Of a stretch of DNA of 11,639 nucleotides, positions 1 to 6,860 are shown in pieces. A model generated the notes under the pieces. The model saw only the letters and a program-made list of their open reading frames with translations. It did no database searches and was not told where the DNA came from. The first letter of the stretch is position 1, and every line of letters starts with the position of its first letter. This DNA comes from an uncultured Clostridia bacterium (GTDB lineage: Bacteria; Bacillota; Clostridia; Oscillospirales; CAG-272), in assembly GCA_937934385.1 (NCBI GenBank), contig CALGZV010000358.1:1-11639 (forward strand), given 5' to 3'. The translations under genes and the position numbers were made by a program.

Positions 1-221
1 GACGCTGCATCTGCTTTCAGTGCATGTTCCTTTACATCCTTCACTCGGACTGTAAGCGAACGCTCGCCGAAAGTCACATTTATAACATCGCCTTCTTTTA
101 CATCATATGAAGCCTTTACCAGGCGGCCGTTCACAGAAATATGCGATGCATCGCATGCTTCATTAGCAACAGTCCGCCGTTTTATAATACGTGAAACCTT
201 TAAAAATTTATCTATACGCAT
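1..221 (-). CDS. rqcP: RqcP (YabO/Hsp15-like) S4-domain RNA-binding protein, 3' end cut by window
   Basis: Small RNA-binding protein of ribosome-associated quality control. In Bacillus, RqcP binds the obstructed 50S subunit with RqcH and supports C-terminal alanine tailing of stalled nascent chains. The 73 complete codons visible here begin MRIDKFLKVSRIIKRRT, the hallmark start of the family. They continue through VANEACD and ISVNGRLVKAS, which form the S4 RNA-binding fold, to a DVKEGDVINVTFGE strand. The family is about 80-90 residues, so only a short C-terminal tail should lie beyond the left edge. The ATG at 219-221 follows an AAAGGAAG ribosome site at good spacing. It lies downstream of HU and mazG, the usual clostridial and Bacillus context (yabN-yabO), where yabP, yabQ and divIC often follow. 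The identification rests on motif recognition and synteny together. Confidence 0.93.
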   Translation of the reverse strand, partial: MRIDKFLKVSRIIKRRTVANEACDASHISVNGRLVKASYDVKEGDVINVTFGERSLTVRVKDVKEHALKADAA

Positions 222-261
222 TTTTCTTCCTTTCAGAACGGTATGAAATAATAATTCAGTC

Positions 262-291
262 ATTTCACAACGTTCGTTTTACCACTGGCAA
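262..291 (-). promoter_or_regulatory. Weak candidate promoter for rqcP
   Basis: In the 111-bp gap upstream of rqcP, TTGCCA (286-291, 5 of 6 to the -35 consensus) is followed after 18 bases by TGAAAT (262-267, 4 of 6 to the -10 consensus). The gap is the second longest in the window, and its length would allow a separate promoter for rqcP. Hexamer matches of this quality arise by chance in AT-rich DNA, so this is only a candidate. The alternative is that rqcP is read through from HU, since no terminator is visible. Confidence 0.22.
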
Positions 292-305
292 AACATTTGT
301 TTTGC
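288..305. repeat. Perfect 7-bp inverted repeat in the HU-rqcP gap
   Basis: GCAAAAC and GTTTTGC flank a 4-base loop, giving an 18-base hairpin. Read on the minus strand it is followed by CAGTGG rather than a U-run, so it is not an intrinsic terminator for HU. On the plus strand an AT-rich stretch follows, but no plus-strand gene needs ending there. It could be a minor mRNA structure or processing element between HU and rqcP, or chance in AT-rich sequence. Confidence 0.4.
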
Positions 306-332
306 ATTTCTTTAAATTTTTTCAACCTGTTT

Positions 333-605
333 TTATCCGAGCTTTTCCTTTAAAGTCTTTCCGCTGCTGAAAGACACACGGCATGACGGTGCGACCGTCA
401 TAGTCTCTCCTGTATATGGATTGCGTCCTTCATGTTCTCCGCGTATCCTTGCTTCAAAGGTGCCGAATCCCGAGATCATAACCTTACCGTCAGAAGCAAG
501 TGCATCTCCTATTACATCAAAAACAGCGGCAACCATCGTTTCAATATCTTTCTTTCTGAATCCGGTAAGCTGCGTCACTGCGGCTATCATATCAGATCTT
601 GTCAT
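333..605 (-). CDS. hup: HU-family nucleoid-associated DNA-binding protein
   Basis: Histone-like HU protein that binds and bends DNA as a dimer and helps organise the nucleoid. At 90 residues it is the family's standard length. From the chosen ATG, the N-terminal helices (residues 1-38) begin MTRSDMIAAV. GFGTFE at 46-51 is the conserved HU signature. The beta-arm carries R61-N62-P63, where Pro63 is the residue that intercalates into the DNA minor groove. GKTLKEKL closes the C-terminal helix. An in-frame TTG six bases further upstream (609-611) sits too close to the ribosome site, so ATG at 605 is preferred. The gene lies 27 bp after mazG and 111 bp before rqcP, a common clostridial arrangement. 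Whether it is the cell's only HU cannot be told from this window. Confidence 0.95.
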   Translation of the reverse strand: MTRSDMIAAVTQLTGFRKKDIETMVAAVFDVIGDALASDGKVMISGFGTFEARIRGEHEGRNPYTGETMTVAPSCRVSFSSGKTLKEKLG

Positions 606-614
606 TGCCAATAT

Positions 615-619
615 CTCCT
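615..619 (-). promoter_or_regulatory. Ribosome binding site deciding the HU start
   Basis: AGGAG on the minus strand lies 9 bases before the ATG at 603-605 but only 3 bases before the in-frame TTG at 609-611. The spacing favours the ATG, giving a 90-residue HU that starts like the rest of the family. Confidence 0.7.
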
Positions 620-632
620 GCTGTAAACTTCC

Positions 633-1316
633 TTATTTTTCATTATAAACTGTATTTTCAGCCTTACGCACACGTTCTGTCATCGCGTCACACGCCTCGT
701 ATAACTGCTGTTCAGCCTCAATTCCGCTATCTTTCGCTTTACAAACTATACGCAAAAGATCTGCGCCGACCGAACTGTCATCCTCCGAAGGCATCGCTGC
801 ACAGGCATATCCTCCCTTTACAGCCCGTCCGTACATTTTTTCCGCGCGCATAAGCGCGGGAAGCGAACGTGCAACACTTTCAAGTGTTTCGGTCACCGTA
901 CTCTGATGCTTGGATTTCTGCTTTATTGCATCCCAATTGCTAAGAACAGCTCCGACAGTATCAGCCTGAACATCTGAAAAAACATGCGGATGTCTCAGAA
1001 CAAGCTTACGGCACACCTCATTTGCCACGTCGTCAAGTGAGAAGCTTCCTTTTTCCTCCTCCATGCAGGTATGGAACACTACCTGGAGAAGCACGTCTCC
1101 GAGTTCCTCACGCAGAAGCGGAATATCTGAATTATCTATTGCTTCAACAGCTTCATAAGTTTCCTCTATAAAATTATTGCGTATACTTTCATGCGTCTGT
1201 ACCTTATCCCAAGGGCATCCGTCCGGAGCGCGAAGCATTGAAATTATTGCACGAAGATCGTCAATTCCCATCAAAGCTTCTGTTTTGTACTTTTTAATTA
1301 TTTCTTCTTTTTTCAT
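633..1316 (-). CDS. mazG: MazG nucleoside triphosphate pyrophosphohydrolase, with degenerate second domain
   Basis: Hydrolyses (d)NTPs, including damaged or non-canonical ones, to NMP and pyrophosphate in the cytoplasm. The N-terminal MazG domain (about residues 16-125) is intact. It has RAPDGCPWDKVQTHESI at 29-45, the metal-binding pair E51-E52-x-x-E55 and E71-x-x-D74, and the diagnostic LRHPHVF at 107-113. SLPALMRAEK marks the usual linker to the second MazG domain. That second domain appears shortened: it passes almost directly to a final helix ending ERVRKAE, without a clear EExxE motif and with the usual EELGD replaced by SVGAD. At 227 residues it is shorter than the roughly 260 of full-length MazG. 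It also lacks the N-terminal methylase-like domain found in Bacillus YabN. The ATG follows a GGAAG at suitable spacing. It sits 23 bp after the flippase gene and 27 bp before HU. Confidence 0.94.
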   Translation of the reverse strand: MKKEEIIKKYKTEALMGIDDLRAIISMLRAPDGCPWDKVQTHESIRNNFIEETYEAVEAIDNSDIPLLREELGDVLLQVVFHTCMEEEKGSFSLDDVANEVCRKLVLRHPHVFSDVQADTVGAVLSNWDAIKQKSKHQSTVTETLESVARSLPALMRAEKMYGRAVKGGYACAAMPSEDDSSVGADLLRIVCKAKDSGIEAEQQLYEACDAMTERVRKAENTVYNEK

Positions 1317-1339
1317 AATTACTTCCGATCTTTTAAAGT

Positions 1340-2992
1340 TCAGGTTTTGCTTTTAAACAGTCCTATCTTTTGAAGAGAGGCGAGAATACGGTCTCCTTTA
1401 GGGAACATTTTGATATCGTCATCATCAATACCACGCAATGCAATAAGTGCGATAAAATATATCACTGCCGCTGCGGCCACAGCCAAAACAGTAACAAGCT
1501 TTCCCTGCATTCTTGTCTCAAGCAGACAGAGAGTTCCGAACGCGCCTGACATAGAAATTACCGATGCGACGAGCGGTTTGAAAAAGGTACGAAACACAGC
1601 AGGTGTAACACCCGTATACTTTGACATGAAATATACGTTGAATACGGTTATAACGACATAGCAGATAACTGTCGATATAGGCGCTCCGTATATTCCGATC
1701 TCCGGAATTCCTATAAGAATAAAGCTTGATATCATTTTTACAACAGAACCGGCAACAAGAGATACTATAGGCAGATTCTGTTTACCGTGCGCCTGAAGCA
1801 CTGCATTCGTAATTGAAAGCATACATACAAAAAAGATAGAAATTGAAAGTATAGACAGCGGCTTTGCAGCAAGTTTTGAACTGTCTGCATTATAGAGCAG
1901 TCTGAGCAAAGGTTCGGACATAACACATATTCCGACGGTACACGGTATCGAAATAAGCGCTGTAATCTTCAGCGAACGTTTACAAATCTCTACCGAGCGT
2001 TCTTTGTCACCGATAGTAAGAGTACCCTTAAGAAGCGGTATCAGTGAATAAGATATCGGATATATAAGCGCCGGAGGAAGGTTCGCAAACGGAACTGCAA
2101 AACCGGTATAGTTTCCGTATAGCGCATTAGCGGCCGCTTCCGTATAACCTATAGACATAAGCCTCCAGTTAATTATCATATCGTCAACCATAGTTGTGAG
2201 GCTCATTATCGAAGAGCTTATAGTTATAGGTATCGCTATTAAAAGAAGCTGTTTTACTATGCTCTTTACAGAGCGTACCTTATGTACTTCCGCAGTTTCA
2301 AGCACGCCTTCAACACGGTAATTTTCCTCATGAAAGCGAAGCTTTGAAATAAACAGAAAGAGCATACCAAACGCCGTTCCGATAGTAAGACCGGAAATTG
2401 CATAAGCGGCAACTATATGCAAGCCATAGCCTTGTGCAAGGGCATAACGGGCGAAAATTATACCCATAACAAGCTTCCCCGCCGTCTCCATAACCTGTGA
2501 AACGGCAGTCGGACGCATTTCCTGAAAGCCCTGAAAGTATCCGCGCATTGCGCTTGCTATACAGACAAGAAACAGAGTCGGAGCAACCGCAATTATAGAT
2601 ACATATGAATCGGATACACCGTTCATATGTGCAAACCCTTTTGAAAACACTATCATAAGAGTAGTTCCGGCCGCACCGACGGCAAAAAAAAGCCGCATTG
2701 ATATTTTATATATCCGTTTTATCTCATCACGGTTGCCCTTGAATCTCGCCTCAGAGACAAGCATGGATACTGCGAGAGGAAGCCCTCCCGTTGACAGCAT
2801 ATAAAACCATGTATATATATGATATGCGGCATTGAAATACGCCATACCCGAGTCTCCGAGCATATTGCTTATCGGTATCCGGAACAATACCCCGATAATC
2901 TTGTTAAGCACATTGGTAAATGTCAGTACCGCAACTCCGGAGAAGAACAGATTCTTATTGTTTTTTATTTTTGAAATAGCCACCGCATTCAT
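1340..2992 (-). CDS. SpoVB/YabM-like MOP-superfamily lipid-linked oligosaccharide flippase
   Basis: A polytopic inner-membrane protein of the polysaccharide-transporter branch of the MOP (MATE-like) superfamily. Relatives SpoVB, YabM and MurJ move lipid-linked cell-wall precursors or other undecaprenyl-linked sugars across the membrane. It has 550 residues, the usual length, with repeated hydrophobic segments along its length consistent with about 14 helices. Family marks are FRIPISNMLGDSGMAYFNAAY near 37-57, TGGLPLAVS around 68-76, and RGYFQGFQEMRPTAVSQ at 150-166. The C-terminal tail RGIDDDDIKMFPKGDRI resembles the SpoVB ending. Placement directly before mazG parallels Bacillus yabM-yabN, which favours a YabM-type role. 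A true spoVB function in spore cortex formation is possible but unproven. The start overlaps the end of mtaD. ATG at 2992 has GAGG only one base away, whereas in-frame GTG at 2981-2983 has it at 10 bases, so the true start may be nine bases later. Confidence 0.88.
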   Translation of the reverse strand: MNAVAISKIKNNKNLFFSGVAVLTFTNVLNKIIGVLFRIPISNMLGDSGMAYFNAAYHIYTWFYMLSTGGLPLAVSMLVSEARFKGNRDEIKRIYKISMRLFFAVGAAGTTLMIVFSKGFAHMNGVSDSYVSIIAVAPTLFLVCIASAMRGYFQGFQEMRPTAVSQVMETAGKLVMGIIFARYALAQGYGLHIVAAYAISGLTIGTAFGMLFLFISKLRFHEENYRVEGVLETAEVHKVRSVKSIVKQLLLIAIPITISSSIMSLTTMVDDMIINWRLMSIGYTEAAANALYGNYTGFAVPFANLPPALIYPISYSLIPLLKGTLTIGDKERSVEICKRSLKITALISIPCTVGICVMSEPLLRLLYNADSSKLAAKPLSILSISIFFVCMLSITNAVLQAHGKQNLPIVSLVAGSVVKMISSFILIGIPEIGIYGAPISTVICYVVITVFNVYFMSKYTGVTPAVFRTFFKPLVASVISMSGAFGTLCLLETRMQGKLVTVLAVAAAAVIYFIALIALRGIDDDDIKMFPKGDRILASLQKIGLFKSKT

Positions 2993-4241
2993 TCCTCATA
3001 TCAAATTTCAGTTTTTCTTCGTCTATAGTTGTATATTCTCCGTTTTCATAAAGTATATTTCCGTCAACCATAGTCAGCTTAACATTTGCCGAGCATGCGC
3101 TGTATACGGCAGTATAGCGAAGATCATAATACGGTATGTTGTTTATTGCATCAAGATCAACGAGAATAAGGTCGGCACACTTTCCCGCCTCAAGACAGCC
3201 GCTATCGGAACGTCCCTGCGCAGCTGCACCGTTTACCGTAGCTGCCGCGATAAGCTCCGCAGCACCTATCTTTGACGGATCTCTCATGAATCCTTTCTGA
3301 GCTATCGCACCGACATGCATTTCCTTGAATATATCGAGCGTATTATTCGATGCGGCTCCGTCAGTTCCGAGCGCAACATTTACGCCCCCGTCGAGAAGCT
3401 TCTTCATAGGCATAACACCGCTTCCGAGCTTGAGGTTGCTGACTGGATTATAAACCGCTGTAACGCCGTGCTTTGCCATAAGCTCGATATCTCCGTCCTC
3501 TACCCATACGCAATGGGCCGCTGTAACAGGAACATCAAAGCATCCGCAGTCAGCAAAGAATTCAGCCGGCGTCTTACCGTGCCGTTCTATGCATTCTTTA
3601 TGCTCTGATTCTGTCTCTGAGAGATGAATATGAAGTCCCGCCGAATTTTCAGACGCATATTCCGCAACGGCGCGGCATGCCTTTTCGACGTTAGTATACT
3701 CAGCATGTATCGCCATATCTATTTTTATTCGTCCGTCACATGCATTATTCCATCCGGCGAAAAGCACCTTTGCCTCTGCAAAGCGCGGATCAGAATTCAT
3801 ATCGATATCCTTATCAAAAGAAGTAACCGCGCGGCTGAGATTTGCCTTTATTCCGGTTTTTTCAACTGCCGCGGCAGTATCCTCGCAGAAGAAATACATA
3901 TCAGAAAAAGAAACGATACCTCCGCGTATCATCTCCGCAATTGCAAAGAGAGAAGCTGTATGTACGGCATGACCGGTGAGCAGATCTTCTGCTGGGAAGA
4001 TACGTTCGGTAAGCCATTGCGGAAGCGGCATGTCCTCACCGTAACCGCGGAACAGCGTCATAGCCGCATGGGTATGACAGTTATAAAGTCCGGGAAGCAT
4101 CATTTTGTTTTTGCAGTCTATAACGCGGTCATAACTGTCCTCAGGAGCTTTCTCTCCGATATATGAAATAAACTTTCCGTCCGTTACAATGTCGGACACA
4201 CCCTTGCCGATAAGCTCGGCGCCTCTGAATAATATCTTCAT
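2955..4241 (-). CDS. mtaD: MtaD-type 5'-methylthioadenosine/S-adenosylhomocysteine deaminase (amidohydrolase family)
   Basis: A cytoplasmic metal-dependent amidohydrolase of the Atz/Trz-related branch. Members deaminate methylthioadenosine, S-adenosylhomocysteine or adenosine to the inosine form and release ammonia. The metal site is complete: H56 and H58 in NCHTHAAM, H204 and H206 with E209 in LHIHLSETESE, H243 in TAAHCVW, and D294 in GTDGAASNN. These match the layout of the characterised Thermotoga enzyme. Its 428 residues are normal for the family. The ATG at 4239-4241 is chosen because it has a strong AAGGAAGG site 7 bases upstream and gives the family N-terminus MKILFRGAELI. An ATG eleven codons earlier overlaps the kinase stop as ATGA but has a poorly spaced site. 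The nucleoside-kinase-like gene lies 29 bp upstream, and the 3' end overlaps the flippase gene. The exact substrate cannot be fixed from sequence; guanine or other aminohydrolase activity is less likely. Confidence 0.88.
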   Translation of the reverse strand: MKILFRGAELIGKGVSDIVTDGKFISYIGEKAPEDSYDRVIDCKNKMMLPGLYNCHTHAAMTLFRGYGEDMPLPQWLTERIFPAEDLLTGHAVHTASLFAIAEMIRGGIVSFSDMYFFCEDTAAAVEKTGIKANLSRAVTSFDKDIDMNSDPRFAEAKVLFAGWNNACDGRIKIDMAIHAEYTNVEKACRAVAEYASENSAGLHIHLSETESEHKECIERHGKTPAEFFADCGCFDVPVTAAHCVWVEDGDIELMAKHGVTAVYNPVSNLKLGSGVMPMKKLLDGGVNVALGTDGAASNNTLDIFKEMHVGAIAQKGFMRDPSKIGAAELIAAATVNGAAAQGRSDSGCLEAGKCADLILVDLDAINNIPYYDLRYTAVYSACSANVKLTMVDGNILYENGEYTTIDEEKLKFDMRNECGGYFKNKKQ

Positions 4242-4248
4242 TTTTGTT

Positions 4249-4256
4249 CCTTCCTT
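4249..4256 (-). promoter_or_regulatory. Ribosome binding site deciding the mtaD start
   Basis: AAGGAAGG on the minus strand ends 7 bases before the ATG at 4239-4241. The earlier in-frame ATG at 4272-4274 has GGGAG only about 3 bases away. The stronger, better spaced site supports the shorter protein. Confidence 0.7.
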
Positions 4257-4270
4257 TTCTGCACGCAAAA

Positions 4271-5200
4271 TCATTTGCTCCCGATAAATTCTCTGAACAC
4301 GGATCTGTCAGGAACTAAATCCGACGGAAGCGACGGTATCAATTTCAGTTTATCTGCAATCGCCTTTACAGCAGGATAAAGCGGATAATCCTCTTTAACT
4401 TTATCAAGAAGCCTAAGAAGCGGCTCCTTGATAACACACGGTTCATATGCGAGCGTCGAATCGACCGAAATATCGGCATATTTCTCACCGGGCAATATAC
4501 TGGTTTCTTCGTTTGCAACAACATTTCTCCATATCTGCACAGTAAATTCCACAGATGCTGAACGGAACAGATTGTCCCTGAGTATCCTCCGCATAAATCT
4601 GACTTCACGGCAATCAAAATAAACGTCGCCGATCGCCACACCGGAAGCGGCATTTGTGAAAAGACTTATAAAATGATGCCCGCGCAAAAGAGCGCGTACA
4701 GCCGGATATACCGCCTGTATTCCTTCAAGAAGAATAATATCGTATCTGCCACTGTCAACAGCCCTGTAACCTGTGCATGTCTGTATATGAAAATCAAAAT
4801 ACGGAAGATATACCCTCTCACGGGAAAACACTCCCGAAATAAATTTCCTGAGATATTCTACATCTATAGCGTCAACACTGTCAAGGTCAAGAAGCTCATT
4901 GCTTTCAGAATATGAATCGAGATCCGCGTCAACACTCTTGAAAAAATCATCCAGAGAAACCGAAAATATCCGCATTCCCATCTCTCCGAGCGCTGCTATA
5001 ATCTTTCCCGCAGTCGTAGTTTTTCCTGAGCAGGTAGGTCCGGAAAGCGTTATTATCCTGATATCCGGCTGTACTGAAAGCCTGTTTTTTATCTCACCGA
5101 TCGCAGCATCAAGCTGAGATTCAAAATCGGTCTCGCATTCGCGGATAAACATCTCCGCACTTATATTTTCATTAAAATATTTTATTCTTTCTGACAACAA
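4271..5200 (-). CDS. Uridine kinase/phosphoribulokinase-family P-loop nucleoside kinase
   Basis: A predicted cytoplasmic ATP-dependent kinase of the uridine kinase/phosphoribulokinase fold, probably acting on a nucleoside. The P-loop GPTCSGKTTT has G54, K60 and T61, followed by SVSLDDFFK with D84-D85, the usual substrate/metal acidic pair. LLEGIQAVYP near 156-165 is the family's second core strand. The later RRILRDN, YADISVDSTLAYE and following segments resemble the kinase half of clostridial proteins of about 550 residues that also carry a TGS/threonyl-tRNA-synthetase-like N-terminus. That half is absent here; residues 1-46 are a short helical leader. At 309 residues it is longer than a plain Udk (about 210). 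It starts with TTG (5198-5200, or the adjacent TTG at 5195-5197) behind a strong GAGGTGA. mtaD follows 29 bp downstream, which suggests a shared role in nucleoside metabolism. The substrate is unknown. Confidence 0.82.
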   Translation of the reverse strand: MLSERIKYFNENISAEMFIRECETDFESQLDAAIGEIKNRLSVQPDIRIITLSGPTCSGKTTTAGKIIAALGEMGMRIFSVSLDDFFKSVDADLDSYSESNELLDLDSVDAIDVEYLRKFISGVFSRERVYLPYFDFHIQTCTGYRAVDSGRYDIILLEGIQAVYPAVRALLRGHHFISLFTNAASGVAIGDVYFDCREVRFMRRILRDNLFRSASVEFTVQIWRNVVANEETSILPGEKYADISVDSTLAYEPCVIKEPLLRLLDKVKEDYPLYPAVKAIADKLKLIPSLPSDLVPDRSVFREFIGSK

Positions 5201-5203
5201 AGC

Positions 5204-5210
5204 TCACCTC
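5204..5210 (-). promoter_or_regulatory. Strong ribosome binding site before a TTG start
   Basis: GAGGTGA on the minus strand is a near-perfect complement of the 16S rRNA 3' end. It precedes two tandem TTG codons (5198-5200 and 5195-5197), and no ATG or GTG lies nearby in frame. Its GAGG core is 6 bases from the first TTG and 9 from the second, so either may be used. A TTG start is therefore the best reading for the kinase gene. Confidence 0.7.
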
Positions 5211-5245
5211 TATCGGAAATTACCGCACCAGTACAGCGCACATAT

Positions 5246-5273
5246 GTTATATTTTATTTCAAAAAATTCTGAA
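5246..5273 (-). promoter_or_regulatory. Candidate promoter in the hemZ-kinase gap
   Basis: The 126-bp gap is the longest in the window and is strongly AT-rich in the middle. TTCAGA (5268-5273, 4 of 6 to the -35 consensus), 16 bases and then TATAAC (5246-5251, 5 of 6 to the -10 consensus) would start transcription roughly 35-40 bases before the kinase start. This could divide the gene run into an upstream unit (FAD protein, recJ, rel, hemZ) and a downstream unit (kinase to rqcP). No clear terminator follows hemZ, so read-through is also possible. Confidence 0.4.
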
Positions 5274-5326
5274 TATTCTAAAATCACCGTGTTTTTATTA
5301 CAGTCATAACAATTCAGCACTGCAGA

Positions 5327-6823
5327 TCAGTATGTATTGCGATAAAAGTTCAGAACCTTTGATTCATAGTCCAAATAGGCTGCACAGGCATCTCCGGAAA
5401 GATACTCATACGGATATTTCGGCATAAACAGCCGCTCTATATCGTTTCGTGAACGGGAAACAAGCTTTGTGACAGCTCCTGCTCCTACGGCAAATATACT
5501 GTGTACCTCATCCATTATCAAAACATTGTACAGTCCCTCGTATCCGGGTTTAGAAAATCCGACATTCTCATAATTTCCCACAGAATTTTTCTGCTTATAC
5601 ATATAATAAGGAATATATTCATCTGCGTCTGCTTTAAGCTGAGAATATGCGACCGCACGCCCGGCGTCCGTGCCGGTTCTGGAATATGATGAGCTGTCAT
5701 CACGAAGCTCTGCGGATTTCTTTACACAAAAAGTATGAACGGTAATATTCCTAGGTGCAAGAGTTCTCACAGTATCCATACTGCGAACAAAACTGTCGTA
5801 CGATTCTCCCGGAAGCCCTGCTATAAGATCGGTATTTATACATTCGAACCCAACCGAGTCGGCTGCTTCATAAGCGCGCAAAAATTCTTCCGACGTATGC
5901 GCCCTGCCTATCGCTTTAAGAATATCATCGTTTGTAGTCTGCGGATTTATACTGATCCTCGATACCCCTCCTTTTTTCGCTGCAATAAGTTTTTCAGAAA
6001 TTATAGTATCGGGACGGCCTGCCTCAAGCGTAAACTCCCGTGTATCCGAAAGATCTATATTTTTGTCTATACATCTGAGAAGCTTTTCAATCTGAGACGC
6101 ATCCAGTATCGTCGGTGTACCGCCTCCGATATATACTGCCGACGGTTTCTGTCCTATTTCAGACAGCGTTCTGCCCAGCCGTTCTATATCGGTACAAATC
6201 CGTTCAACATATTCCGGAATCAGCGAAAGCAGTCGCTTTGTAGAATACGAAACAAAAGAGCAATACGCACATCTTGTGGGGCAGAACGGTATTGATATAT
6301 ACACACTGCATGTATTCTTCCCGAACGATTCGGTCAGCCGTTCCTCATTCCGCGCAACCGTAGTAAGCAGTCTTGCTTTATCAGGTGAAGCACAGTAATC
6401 CCCCGTCAGTATGCGCTCTGCTTCTGCGGCAGGATCGTCATATCCGTCAAGCTCTGCAAGACGTATAAGCTCCGCGGCAAGCTTCGCCGGACGGACACCT
6501 GTAAGTATTCCCCAATCGGGATAAAAGCCAAACAGCTCCGCTCCGGCATCATACAGTGCCTTACCGACCGCACGCTTTTTCAGACGCTCATCGGAATCTA
6601 TTCCGCCCCTGATCTCGCATCTTCTGCCGACGCAGCTTTTTCCTCCGGAGCGCATGATAACCTCTGCATCATACGTTCTTTCGGAAGATCTGAGATTTAC
6701 CGTTACCTCATCGCCTCCCGGCAGAAATTCCTCGTTTTCCGGAAATTTTGCTCCGGGGAAAAATATCATGCACAGCGTCTGAACATAATATCTGCTTATA
6801 TCTCCGTCTATATACAGTTTCAT
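5327..6823 (-). CDS. hemZ: HemZ, radical SAM coproporphyrinogen III dehydrogenase-like protein
   Basis: A radical SAM enzyme of the HemN/HemW/HemZ group. HemZ is annotated as an oxygen-independent coproporphyrinogen III oxidase that decarboxylates to protoporphyrinogen IX; its in vivo role in clostridia is less settled. The 4Fe-4S/SAM motif is C181-PTR-C185-AY-C188-SF, with Phe at 190 where E. coli HemN has a fourth Cys. IPFCP precedes the cluster, and GGGTPT at 233-238 is the SAM-binding glycine motif. FTLEAGRPD and INTDLIAGLPGE follow along the barrel. Residues 1-165 form the HemZ-specific N-terminal region, with GILTGVRPAKLA at 105-116, which separates HemZ from HemN and HemW. At 498 residues it has full family length. 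The ATG has only a weak GGA eight bases upstream. It follows rel by 37 bp, a frequent clostridial pairing that probably reflects operon history rather than shared chemistry. Confidence 0.92.
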   Translation of the reverse strand: MKLYIDGDISRYYVQTLCMIFFPGAKFPENEEFLPGGDEVTVNLRSSERTYDAEVIMRSGGKSCVGRRCEIRGGIDSDERLKKRAVGKALYDAGAELFGFYPDWGILTGVRPAKLAAELIRLAELDGYDDPAAEAERILTGDYCASPDKARLLTTVARNEERLTESFGKNTCSVYISIPFCPTRCAYCSFVSYSTKRLLSLIPEYVERICTDIERLGRTLSEIGQKPSAVYIGGGTPTILDASQIEKLLRCIDKNIDLSDTREFTLEAGRPDTIISEKLIAAKKGGVSRISINPQTTNDDILKAIGRAHTSEEFLRAYEAADSVGFECINTDLIAGLPGESYDSFVRSMDTVRTLAPRNITVHTFCVKKSAELRDDSSSYSRTGTDAGRAVAYSQLKADADEYIPYYMYKQKNSVGNYENVGFSKPGYEGLYNVLIMDEVHSIFAVGAGAVTKLVSRSRNDIERLFMPKYPYEYLSGDACAAYLDYESKVLNFYRNTY

Positions 6824-6860
6824 CTGAAGTATCCGTTCTTTTGTTTTTTATTTAACCGCA

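Noticed and set aside
3624..4166. 180-codon plus-strand open frame
   Set aside because: It lies entirely antisense to mtaD, whose catalytic motifs are all intact. Its translation shows no recognisable domain and it has no upstream gene context.
4242..4274. Eleven-codon N-terminal extension of mtaD from the ATGA overlap
   Set aside because: The extension MILRAEKEGTK is not typical of the family, is translated from the purine-rich ribosome site itself, and has a poorly spaced upstream site. The internal ATG is better supported.
5271..5278. GAATATTC palindrome in the hemZ-kinase gap as an operator
   Set aside because: An 8-bp AT-rich palindrome is expected by chance. It matches no full operator I can recognise, such as CIRCE, the LexA box or a PurR box.
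5735..6295. 186-codon plus-strand open frame
   Set aside because: It is antisense to the radical SAM core of hemZ. The frame is open because of the codon use of the real gene, and the translated product is Cys/Arg-rich without any known motif.
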